64,000 nt of DNA from Thunnus maccoyii (taxonomy: Eukaryota; Chordata; Actinopteri; Scombriformes; Scombridae). The stretch covers positions 13,278,501 to 13,342,500 of the forward strand of contig NC_056539.1 in assembly GCF_910596095.1 (NCBI RefSeq), written 5' to 3'. Shown piece by piece: positions 24,263-37,238 of this stretch. Each line of letters starts with the position of its first letter. The stretch's first letter is position 1. The notes below the pieces were generated by a model. That model was not told the DNA's origin. It did not search any database and saw nothing but the letters and a program-made list of their open reading frames with translations. The translations under genes and the position numbers were made by a program.

Positions 24263-26016
24263 GAAATGTTGTGGTGGTTTTACCTTATGTTCTTTAAAAA
24301 AAAAAACCCTACAGATAAACCAATACTGTTGTTAACACATAAACCTGTTTTATTGTATTTATTCCCCCATAAAAAATACATTTAGAACATTTTTATTTGA
24401 GACAGATTTTTCTTTAAATACTTTAGAAATAAACAAGTTCAGAAATAAGTTTTTATTTGCCATTTAAAATGGCAATTTTCTCCCACAGGAAAGAAACTAC
24501 AGGGACAGTTTTCCCACATGAACAACCCTTCTTCCCTAATACATGAAAAAATTATGTAATATTGTATTTTCTGAGTTAGTATGTCCAGATGAGTAGAGAT
24601 AATCTGTTTTGCAACACAGAGATGCCATTTACACAATGGGTTACAATAAAATGTTGACATTACAGACCTATTTTTTACATTTTATATATTTGATATTTCA
24701 CTGTATTTTATGATGTTATATGTATCAAAAGAGGGCTTATTTATCTTTGTGTTTTGCACTTGTAACTCCAGCCACTTTAGAGTCTGTGTATTTGTCATTA
24801 CAGTCCACATAAATGTATAAGGATACTCTGTACTGGGAACATGCAGTGCATTATTGCCACCATATGGTGGATAGTAGCATGGCTGGGGTTGTTATGGAAA
24901 TGAAACTTATTCAACTTACTAAAACAATGACTAATCAGACCAAAGGTTGCATTTTCTCCTTTCTGTTATGTCTCCTCTCTTGGCTACTTTTGAAATGTTA
25001 GTTTATCCCCATAAAAAAGAAAATTACCTCTCTAATCCATTTTGGAGCCATGCAAGTAGTTTCAGATTTATGTGAAGTTTTGAAGCCTCTGCTGCCACCA
25101 CAGCATAAGGTGAAATGAATTTAGCATTTAAAAACCACAACAGCAATGTGTGTGTTTGTGGAAACAATGCCCCAGTTACTCAGTATAACTCACAGACCTT
25201 GTTGTCAACAGTTTTCATTGATACTATTTCTTAAGTACAAAGTAATGTCAGGGACAACCTGTTCTCAGTTAGATCTGTGGATAATTGAAAGTAATCAGGA
25301 CATTGTTTGTGGGTAAAGACATTTTTCTGTTGAATTTTTCAAATGCTTTGAGCACTGCAAATAATGCGATCCATCCTCATTGTATCAGGCCTCATCAAAT
25401 GAAAATGTCATCAAACCCTCATCAAATTAATCAAAACTATTTAGATGGTTAGATGATGTCAAGGTAGAGAGAAAACACGGTCCAGTTTGATTTCTTTAAG
25501 CCAAGGCTGGATTACCAACCAGGAAAGCTTGGCAACTGACCTGGGACCCCAAAAGCTCCAGGCTTACTGTGTATCAAGTGGTTTGTACTGGTTTAATTAA
25601 AAATTTGTTTGGAGATCTGCACCACTGAAGCACAATATAAACTGACATGATAAGGGACTTAAAACGGGTCCTGATTTATTACCTAATCTTGAGGCCCTGT
25701 CTTGAGGAGGGTTCCTGTGTCATTTCATGCAGTTTTGTGGCATTTTCTTAAATGTGTGTGTTTAGTCAAATTACTACACATTAAGTACAGGTAGGTAGTA
25801 TTCTAGTGTAGAAATATTTACCATAAATGCAAGATGGTGCTGCTCTAGTGGCCACCTGTTGCAGCAGCTTCTCTCAATACTGACATCCATAGACAATCAT
25901 ACATTTTACTACCGCAGCAATATCCACTTGACCAAATTGTTTATATTTGAGTTAGTTTATTTAGTTATTGTATATATTACTTTTACCTTTTTTATCTCAG
26001 TGTTGACTGCTGTAAC

Positions 26017-26083
<67 letters not shown>

Positions 26084-26380
26084 CGTCCTGGTCGTCGGCA
26101 GGTCGATCCAGTCACATTTTAAACCATCACAGACATATAATATCTCATCTCATTATTTTTGGCAGATCAGTGCCTTCCAGGTTTGTTCGTTATACATAAC
26201 AAAGGCCTATGTATTGCATAAGACTGGGAAGGGGAACATCTGGCCTGTGAATGCAGCAGCAGACAGACAGGTGTGTACCCGTGTCATCCAGCAGGGGTCA
26301 GTGTGCACCAACTCAAGAATCACACAGCGTTTACGATGTAAACTCAGCAAACTGATTTCTTCTTAGTGGCCAGTGCTGAT
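24263..26380. other. spacer between the ROR gene and sh3gl1
   Basis: About 2.1 kb without a recognisable exon. 25500-25700 has a repeat-like look (a GGCTGGATTACCAACC start and a GAGGCCCTGTC segment), but no ends could be defined. A tetranucleotide repeat is listed separately. Confidence 0.55.
26018..26088. repeat. (ATCT)n / (GTCT)n compound microsatellite
   Basis: ATCT units change to GTCT and then GTCC units, a typical decaying compound tetranucleotide tract. Confidence 0.95.
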
Positions 26381-26399
26381 TTGGTGCTCAGTACAGCGT

Positions 26400-26692
26400 A
26401 GTAACGTACCCCGGGTTGTTTATGCTTGCGTTTTGTAGTGTTTTTTTTTTTTTCTTTTTTTCATACTTCGCTCCGTTCACTGCTGTGACAGTGGGAAGAG
26501 TCACCCTCGACGTGGACGTGGTCAGTTGGCGTGTCCCGACTCGGAGTGACGGCTGTGCAGTCCTATGATTCCTCCTAAACGTTTTTTTTACGCTGGCCCA
26601 TTTTCTAACAAACTAACGTTATATCGCTAACTTAAGTTATATCGTGACCTAGTTACACCCTCATTGGAAGTTGACGACAGCCGGGGTCCAAG
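26400..26692 (+). promoter_or_regulatory. promoter and 5'UTR region of sh3gl1
   Basis: CpG density rises from about 26395 (GTAACGTACC, CTCGACGTGGACGTGG, CCCGACTCGGAGTGACGG) just ahead of the start codon at 26693. No TATA element is evident. The transcription start cannot be fixed from sequence. Confidence 0.5.
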
Positions 26693-29600
26693 ATGTCTGT
26701 AGCGGGCTTGAAGAAACAGTTTTATAAAGCCAGTCAGGTTTGCTAAACTTTTCTCCTTGCTAGCAACTGTCATGTATTTGTTAGCAGCTAGCCTCATTTA
26801 GCATCATTAGCTGGCGGTTTATAGCTAGTTAATGTTATTAAAGCTCTGTTGATGTGGCTGTTGCTGTCTGGTGTTAGCAGAAAGCTAACATTAGAAACCT
26901 TTTTTGTCGGTGTGCTAAAATGTCAATGTTATTTTTAGTTGGCACTCTGTGTACTTTTTTTCAGCTAGCGTTAAAGTTAACAAGCATCTTTTCGGACATG
27001 TTTTGCATTAGTGTAAACTTACTTTAGTTATCGTTAAGTAACATTATTGAGCTTCACCGCTATTTCACATTGTGTGCTTTCATGTTATCCTAACCAGCAG
27101 TGCACCAATTCAGATTCAGTAAAGACACATCCTGTGGCAAGTTAAACATTAGCTGTGTTTGCCTTCAGGGACTCTCCGGGTGAGTCAGGGCTCTAAAAGT
27201 GAAAAACATCACACGAAAAGTCTTGTAAAATACACTATTAACTAAAATTGAAACATGTGAGTTAACAGTTTGGGGGCATTTATAGAAATACCTTCCTTTT
27301 TTCCATCGGTGAGGTAGTGTTACCTGAACATTAGATTTCAGTAACGCTGTCTCCTTTGAAGTGAAAGACCTAATTACCTATTTTCCAGCTGTGTTTTGTG
27401 TTAGTCTTTTGTTTATCGAGCTACATAAATAATTAAGGCATTTTAGGCTGAACAGCTGAACAATCATTGCGTTAGAACTGCCATTACTCGCCATGGAAAT
27501 GTAAAAGTCATACACAATTTAGTGTCTGAACCTTCGTTGTGAATGTTTTTAATTTTGGTTTGCTCTCACAGTCATGGGCGGAGACGGTGCAAAAAGATTC
27601 TTGGGTCTGTTTTCTTCCTACCCCTGCTGATCTAAGCAGGAAAGACATTTGGTTTCTGCCCCAGCTTCCTGTCAGGAACACACTCAGATCCCTGATGATT
27701 TGGTTGTGAGGAGAAAAATAAACAAGATTTTAAGGCTGTCATGTTAGGACTGTTGGCACTGGCTGTAATGTAGAATAACAGTAAAGGTGGAGATAAAGGT
27801 GCAGGGAGATAAAGAGCATTAGTGACCTGAGGAATGATGCAGGGAAGGAAGTGTAAAGAGTGTGCTTTCCCTTTATTTGACTGCAATGCAGCTGCTTTTC
27901 TTGCCAAAACTGCAGGAGAGCCAATAACACTTGACATAGTTCAGATTTTCTTTTAGCTGGAGGCATGCAGGAAGTTGGCCTCTGAAATAATATATCTGTG
28001 CCATAGATGACACATGTCCTTGTTTTTTTCACTGTCTAGCCTTCCCTTTTAATGTTTTTCAAAGAATTTGTGTTACACTAAATCTTAAAACCTGAAATGT
28101 CAGACTCAAGGGCTTCTCAGTCACAAACAAGATCTCACACATACAAGTTGTAGGTGTCAGCATGGAGAATCGAAATGACAGTATCTGATACGCTAAAGAA
28201 TAAGTTTATTGATGCACATATACAGTTCTGGTTCTCAAATGCTTCAGTTCACAGCTGAATGTAAATATTTATGCTAAGTGTGGGGTTATACCCAACAAGA
28301 TGTCCATTACATAATTTTAATTGATGACGCAAAGAACCGGCTGACAAAAATTATTTATCTAATCTTTTTAGTGGTTATATAAATAACATTGTACAAGTTG
28401 AGCTGTTGCTGTTGTTACCTAGATTTTAAAACTAGCACAAACAACAGTAAACAAATACCTGCACCAGATGTAGGGCTGCAACAGTAACCTGACGATTATT
28501 TTCTTGTTTAATCAACTCTATAAAACACCAGAGAGTGGCCATAAATGTCTATCACAATTTACTATTTGTTTGCTTTAATGTAAGACAAGTGAGGACAGCG
28601 AATTCTCACATTGAAGAACTTAAAACAATCAAGTCATGGCATTTTATTCTTGAAAATGGACTTAATCAATTATCAGAATAATTTGCAGTTTAATTTTCTG
28701 ATCTGTTAATCGACTGATCGTTGCAGCTGTAGCCACATGTGTCCAGTCATCTTGTCCAATTGCCAGAAATAAACAGTCACCTGACAGCTAATCAGTATTG
28801 AGAATTTATATTGGTCATAATATGATAAGTGAATTTTTGTTGGACCAGCTCACAGGTTTAGAAACGCTGCACTAAGCCTCTTCAAAACATGCATCACACT
28901 TACTTATTGGTCTAACAAAAGTAAAAAGTAAAATATATTATAGTTTGGTGGAGACTTGATTCATTTGCAAGAACGATACTCAGTCTTCAATAAATCCTTG
29001 TGTTCGATATTATTACGCCAGTCAGTCATGATACGGGTGCTGATGGAACAATGGTAGCATTAGTGTAAGAAGCAGCAGGCAGTATGCTACAGGTGCAGCT
29101 AATTGAGGGAGCTATAGTTTGAATTTAAGATGAAGGGTAGTGAGAAAACAATTTAAAAGGACAGGACCCAGGAGGTGTCACTAAAGTGAAGTAATAAAGG
29201 ATTGAAAGTATTGAACACTCACTAAGTTTCAGTGATGTGATGAGAATACTTGACAGTTTCTTATAGATCACCAGAAAGGCAGCGTAATCTCTATCATAGC
29301 TTCACTTTCTTTATCTGATCACAGTCCCACTAATTTGGCAGGGCTCTTTTTATATCTAGTTTTGAGCTTGCATGACTTTGACCTACTTTAATGCCTCATC
29401 TTAGGTATGACATGATTTCATTCTCCCATACAAGTATTAGATAAAATGCTTTCTTTTTTTCCCCTTTAATCCTGCTCTTAAGATGTTTTCTTATTACATA
29501 TGATGACTTTAAAAATAGCCAACATATGTGTTACAGCTAAGAGACAAGTCTGTTGTGTGAGACAAATTAACAGAGTGAGAGTAATGTGGTTTCTCCCACC

Positions 29601-32600
29601 ATTTAATGTTAACCAGCTGATTTCCATATGCTACGGCAGAACGCAATGCAAATATTTCTCTTGCAGCTCATTTTGTATCAAGGCCTCTGTATAATTACTC
29701 GACTTTCTCGGCCTTGCAATCTCTCAGTCATCTGAGACCAAGCAAGAGCTTGAACTAGGCTCTGTGATAATCCACTTGCTGTTAACTAATACCATAATAA
29801 CATCATGTCATTATGATTAAAAAGATACCTGTTTTAGACTGATCCCACTGTGTAGCTGCATGTGCTATTTATACTAAAGCTTCCCAATGATAACTTTTTG
29901 TGGATGTGTTGGGCTTCATTCCTTTAGATCTTGTTTGCATATAAATAGTGATGTTACACTGATATGAGGACTTTATGTTTTTACTTGCAAAAGAAAAAAA
30001 TGCAGTACAACAGTACTTGGTGGCTAACAGATTATTCCAGGGATTCACTTTCTACCTCCCAAAACCAAAAAAGACTAAAAGCTTAAGTCTTGTGGCTTAT
30101 ATATAATCTAAGAGTGGGTTAATCATAAATTACATTCATTACCCTTCCAAAAAGTATTGTAAGGAAGGAGTGCTAAAAACAGACAAGATTACAAAAATTT
30201 AGGACTGCAGACTGCAATCTTTTCTTACCTCTGAGGGAGGGAGTGAAATGCTGAGTAGGCTGAGGGTTGAGGCTGTGTCTTTACTTGTGACCTGAATCCC
30301 CCAAGGCCCCCTGTCATGTGCTTTCCACATACAGCAGAAATTCAGCATTAAAAGATCCCAGACTGTTACTCTCAGCTGCTGCTGTTGCTGCTGAGGTGCA
30401 AGCATAACCATAGTGTGTTTCATTCTCTGTTTGTTAGAATTATATGTGTAAACCTCAAAGAAATAGATGAAAAAACCCTTAATTACTCCACATTTTTGAA
30501 GCTTTGATGTCAAACTTTGACTACATATCAAGCTCTACTGTTCACTCACCCGTTAAATATTTCTTACAAGAAGCATTGTCCATCAGACCCAGAAAGTCTG
30601 AAGTTCCAGTAATCACAAAAGGTCATAAACAATAGTTTTGAGTCATTTAGGAAATGACTCAAACTGCTGTTGCTCTGTCTTAAATTTGAAAGGCAATCAT
30701 GTCAGGCTTTTCCAAATTATACATGCCTATAAAGTCTAGTCCAGGTCTTAGTTGTCTAAAGACTAATTTAGTTAAAACAGTGAAGGAAATCAGTCACAGT
30801 TGAGGAGGCATGGGATGATATGAAAATTTCATGTCAATATTATTGTGGCCAAAATATTTGCAATTCACGATATTATCCTGATAATCTTAATCTTAAAATG
30901 GCACTAAAACATACCGTAATCACTTTATCTTACATTTTGTGAAGAAACAAATGTCTTTATTGCATCACATATAGGACACATCTTTTTTTTTCCTTTTTAG
31001 TCAAAAACAATCAATCTTAAATAAGGTAATCATAAATCCCCGGCATGAATAAATAATGGCAACATAATGTGAGTCTATTTTTCTTACATGATAATTCCTG
31101 TCATTTGGAATACTTTTGTACGTTTTTTTTTTTGTTTTTGTTTTTTTTTTGTGGGGGATACAACAGGGAAGCCGAGCCTTCGGCCATGGTGACTGGTTTA
31201 GGATTTTTGGATGACTGGAAAGATGTAGGATCACCCTAGTGGCAATTCAAAATAAATCAGGATATCAATATAGGACTGTATGTTAGTGAGCTAGACAGCT
31301 TTTTTAAGTCACTCTTGAGGGTATTCACGATTATCCAGATTTATGATTATCCTGGTAATGGAAATTACTACGATCAACTGATTGTGAGTGTTTTTATTGT
31401 GATTCACGATAAAAGTCATTATCATTTATCATCCCATCCCTACTGATGACGTGCACAGTGGTGTTTCGGGATAGTAATAATGTCACCTCAAAATGTTGAG
31501 GAACATCTACTGTAGTGTCAGGGTATAAAATTTAGATCTTACAAATGTAGTTCTGAACAATTATTTCCCTTTCTCAGGGACTTTCTTGTGGTGTTTCATT
31601 AACCATCCAAACAGTTTGAATCACCCTCTCTGTTAATACTGTTGGGTGAAATAATTAAAGATTAACATCAGGATAGTTGAAATTTTTCTCAAAGCTTAAT
31701 GGTAGTAAATGCACAAAAACAAGACACTTCCTGGCCTGACAAAAGGTTTATTATTACAGAAGTGTCAAGAAAATGTGTAAGGTAAAAGTTATTGGTCTAA
31801 TTACTACTAAAATGAAATCTAGACTGGATTCATGGCACAAACATAAGGAAAAAAAAACCCAAACTAGTCATAGTTATTCTTGCAGAATGAGTCTACATAG
31901 TACTCTGCAACCAAGGACTGTTGTTGCATCATGTCGTCTTCATTATCTTACTGGTGGTGATTGAAGTTGTTTTTCTGCCCATTCCACTTGGAGAAACTCA
32001 GATATGGAACCATGTAGCTCATGGGCACAGCAGGTCAAGACTTTAATTATCTTAAAGTTACAGCTGTTCAGACTCAATAACCGTTTCGTTTCATTTCAGT
32101 TCTCTGTGACTAACAGTATATCTTAAAAACAGCTTAGAGAACTGCTTGAAGTTGAATAAATTGGGCAGTAAGCATGTATAAAAATGCTTGTACTGTACAC
32201 ACACAGATACTGGGCTGTTTTCAATTTTATGACTTTAGTCTGTGGCCTAGAAACATGGTGAGGGATCTCACATGGTAATACAGATGCTTTCAATCAACAT
32301 GTTTTAGTCTACTTAAGTTGTAGCACATTGTCTTTATTCAGATAGAAGTAATGGAATTAACTGATCCAACATTTTTCATCCTGCTAAGTGCAAACAAAAA
32401 GGATTGTGTAACATAGTTCATGTTGTTGCTCAGTGTGTTATTTGTTATTCTTCCTACTTTAAAATTTCAGATATTCACTCTTTAACAAAGTCAAAAAAAT
32501 GCAGGAAACCTCACCTGTGGAGTTAGGTTAAATGTCAACACATCACAGAGCGTTCAGTATGAGCTTGAGGGTGAATTTATTCAGCACATACAGTATATTT

Positions 32601-35600
32601 TGCTAAAAGAAAGAAAGCAGGTGTGTGATTGTGTAAATTAGAGATGAGCTTAGTCTTGTTTAACGCTCAAATCAAATCCTTATGAGCAGCATTACATTAA
32701 TTTGCACTCTGTCTCTCTTCCTTTCCCTCTCTCTCTCTCTTTCTCTCTCTCTCTCTAGATGGTAAGTGAGAAAGTTGGAGGTGCAGAAGGAACGAAACTA
32801 GATGATGACTTCAGAGACTTGGAACGGGTAAGAGGGATCTTTCTGTGGTTGTAAAAGAAAAACATCTTTGGCCAGAGCTGTGGGCCTGGTTGGTTTTACA
32901 CAGTACACAAACTTGACTGCTGTGTTGACATCACAACCTCATAGCCAATCACTGCCAGTATTCATTTTGGCTTTTGTTCTTTAATGACAGTATGTTGAAA
33001 TACAATATAAAGTGAAATATGAGTGCTTACAAAAAGCACTTTTTTTTCAGGCTGTGTCAGACCAGCATGTCACAAAAAAATACATAATAACCAAACTTGA
33101 TGGGAATAAAAAATAACATACTGATCTATATTCTTTAAATACTTTTTCTATGTATGAACTTAAGAGCAAGCAATGATTAACTGACTGTTAAACACAACAC
33201 TTCCTTTGCCTGTTACTTTTTTATTTCATTTATGTGATTATACTAGCTCTGTTGAACCATTTTGATGTGTGTACTCGCTGTTTTCTTGTAGAAAGTAGAT
33301 GTGACCAGTAAAGCCGTTGCAGATGTGATCACCAAAACATCAGAGTACCTTCAGCCAAACCCAGGTGAGAAGAAAACCTGATTACCTGCGTTTATCTAAA
33401 TTATTTGAACTCTTTGATTGAAATTTGTTTCACTTCCTTCTCCCTTACCTCCACAGCATCGAGGGCCAAACTGTCCATGTTGAACACCATGTCCAAGATC
33501 CGCGGTCAGGTGAAGAACCCAGGCTACCCTCAGGCAGAGGGGCTTCTAGGAGAGTGTATGACCAAGTATGGACGGGATCTCGGAGAAGACACTAACTTTG
33601 GTAAGATATGTGTGTTTGGATGCGTATTGTAGTTAAAGATTATAATTTCCTGGAAGAGGAACGTTGGGGTTTGTTGTTATGAGTTTTTGGGTGATCATGG
33701 TTGGTATGTGTGATGTACTGCTTTCTGACTAATTTAGGTATTGTACTTGTGTCTGTTTGTGTATGTGTGTGGTTTTGTGAGATACCATCTGTCTCTGTAT
33801 GTGTGGTCCAGTGTTGATAAAGTACGATGGTACTTATATACTATAAATCTACTCGTTTCATTGAGCTGTTAATCTCTGTCTGTGTGGTTCAGGCGGAGCA
33901 CTAGTAGATGTAGGAGAGGCCATGAAGAGAATGGCAGAAGTCAAAGACTCTCTAGACATCGATGTCAAACAGAACTTCATTGATCCATTGCAAGGGCTCT
34001 GTGACAAGGACCTCAGAGAGATACAGGTATCTGGCACACTAACAGTCAGTTCATTCATCTCTTTCATTACATAATATGAGGAGATACAAGTCACACATAC
34101 CAAATTAAATCTTGTTTTTTTCGTTATTTCTTCAAATTGTCGGATTTCTGAAGATATAAGAGTGTGATCACATATTCATGACTCTGAGCAGGTGTAAAAT
34201 ATATATAAAAGAAGTCTACAACAGACTCTTGTCATAACTTAAAAACACACTAAGCTAACGCTCTAACAATCTCAGCACCACCTAAAGAAGCTGGAAGGTC
34301 GTCGCCTGGACTACGACTACAAGAAAAAGCGTCAGGGCAAGATCCCAGATGAGGAAGTTCGACAGGCCCTGGAGAAGTTTCATGAGTCAAAGGAAGTGGC
34401 CGAGACCAGCATGTACAACCTTCTGGAGACTGATGTGAGTGCTTATTTATCACTGTTTGGTGTGTGGTGTTTATGTCCTCTAGGGAAGGGCAATATGGCA
34501 AAAATATCATATCATGATTTGTTTCAGGCAGTATCACAATCCACGATCTTATCACGATTCTTTTTCATGTTGGTTTTTAAGACTGTTTTGAAAGTTACTG
34601 AACAGTACTCAAGATTTAAGATTCAAAAAACAATATTGTCTATCACATAATGATAGAAATTTGTCTTTGGTTAGGGGCTCACAAACAACATAAAAACATA
34701 CACCCATGAAAGACATAAAGACATAAAATTACATTAAAACACAATTCCATAAATAAATAAAAGCAGGTGTGCAAAGCTGCATTAAAAAGTAGTGACAGTC
34801 TATTTGGCCTTGTTTAAAATGGACATTGCAGTGGGAAACCAAACTAACAGTTCAACCAAGCTAATGTCACAGCTGAAAAGTAAACAGTTGATGTTGTATA
34901 GAAGTGTTAGTGTTGTTTCAGATAACTAGCAGGATGTGCATCATTTATATTTAAAAAAAAAAAAAGACACCGACACAGTACACTTGAGCTGACATAACAG
35001 CATAACAGAAGTTGGTGCTACCAGTTAGCAGGCAAGCTAACTGGTGGCATTTACCTGCAGCCCAGCTGTCAGTTTAACATGATGGGCAGCAGGTTATCCT
35101 CCTAGCAGGACATTAAAACTGCTGTAGATTTCACCAGCAGATTGGAGATGTGGTACAAGATGCTTGCCATGTCAGTGCTGCAACCCGTTAGCCTCCTACT
35201 AGCAGACTGCACTCCATCACGGAGCTGAACTGATACAATGTGCACTGTAGGATGATACTAACGATCTCTCTGTAAAGGCAAATCATGGAGACCTGTGTCC
35301 TCTAGAGCAGGGGTTCTCAACCTTTAGTAACTTAAGGCCCACTTCTGATTGTTAAAATATTTCCAAGGACCACCTTCCCAAATAAATGGGGGAAAAAAAC
35401 ATGACAAAAAACTGGGCTGCAAATATGTGTTATGCCACTTTCAGCTGTAATGACCAAAATAAATATTCTGCTTACCCTCAATGAGACACTTGGCTTGCTT
35501 CTGGGAAATAATGAGATCAAGTCTTGGTGGGATTGGTGAGAGGCTGACATGCAGAGTAGCAGTCAAAGTTGCTTTCAGTTTGCTCTTTGCCTTTGATTTT

Positions 35601-37167
35601 GTGATGGTCACAATTGAAACCTCTGACTCACATAAATAGGTGGTGGTGAAAAGCAACAGAAATGTGTTTGCCCATTTTGACAGAGAGAGATATTGACTGG
35701 CAGCCAGTATCCAGAATGAAGCAAGGTCAACTTGTGTGAGCTGAAGCTTCAGGCTGCTGATAGTTCTATCAGTTCATTTTCCAACACAGTGGATAGAGAC
35801 ATGTCTTCTGAAGCAGAATCCACAGAGAAAGCTAGCTAGATAACAGTGGCAAAACACGTTTGTCTCTACTTAATGATGTGTCGTGATTGGTGCGATTGGA
35901 TATTGAAATGTAACTGGTCATTGATATTATGCATTTTAATTTGACGTTTTTTATTTATGTGAATTCTTGAATACATTTAGATATAAAAATAACTAGCTTT
36001 GTAAATTACCAAAAAAAATAAATGAACCATTTGCCAGTACCACTGCCTCCGCGGCCCAATAGATGACACTCTGAGGCCCGGTGGTTGAGAATGGCTGCAC
36101 TAAAGTGTAATTTGAAGTCTGATCCTTCCACTGTATAGTCCAACTTTAAAATAATGATTTGTTACTTCAAAAAATCAGGGGTTCTTCTACAGGTGACGGC
36201 TAGTCATACTTAACATGGCATTACAGAATTTGTGACATAAAACTGCTTTCAGCACAGTGGAAAAGAACAATTATATACAGACTAAAAATACAGATTCTGA
36301 GGTCCTTATAGCAATATAAACATCAAATCAAAAAAATCCATCCCTAATATGTAGATATCAATGAGGAACATTTCAAAGGATAACTACAGTATTCTTGTGA
36401 TGTACTGTATATTGACTCAGCTGTATCATGTGAAACATTTTATTACGCTGCAGAGCTTGACTAAGTATCACTGTAGCATGGGAGGGGGCTGCTGCCCAAT
36501 ACACACCCACAGGGCAAACATACACTCCATTTGCTACACCTATAAAGATATAATGAAACACGCCCATTCAGCTCAATAACACGCACAGTGCAGATAAACA
36601 CGTCTTTCAATAGCTACAATTGAACAGTTATATCATTTAATCACTATTTGGGTTGAGGAGTTAAAGCATTTGTTTGCCCTGTAGATAACTGTAGGTTTGC
36701 ACACCTGTAGGTGAGGAGGCATAGGAGCATATATCTGAGTGCATGTAGATCTAAACTGATAAGTGTGTTTTATTATACTATAGCACTGCAATTGAGAGGT
36801 TAGTTTTAATAATGAGGACTGGTTGTCTGCATGAATATGACCAGTCCTACCAGCAGGAACTCCTTCTGTTCTGTAATGCCTCTGTTTGCCTCTTTCCTGT
36901 CATTCCCTACTACTGTTTGAAGAATATATGTCAGGAAATTTCAGCGCAATCCAAAAAAGATCATTTTTGTGGACCACAAGTTAAGATTATTTTGTCAAAC
37001 AGTTGTAAAATATGTATTATAATTCATATCTGCAAATCTCCAAGGTGCAATATATGCCCATATATGGTTACTGGGGCTTTTATGAACCGTGTTAGTTATT
37101 ATCCAGAATACGAAACTGTTCCACTGAATCCATTGAAATGCCTGAAATGAAGAACTGAAACTGATTA

Positions 37168-37238
<71 letters not shown>

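Noticed and set aside
36812-37150. 113-codon open frame in sh3gl1 intron 6
   Set aside because: Lies between constant exons, with no domain and no splice support.
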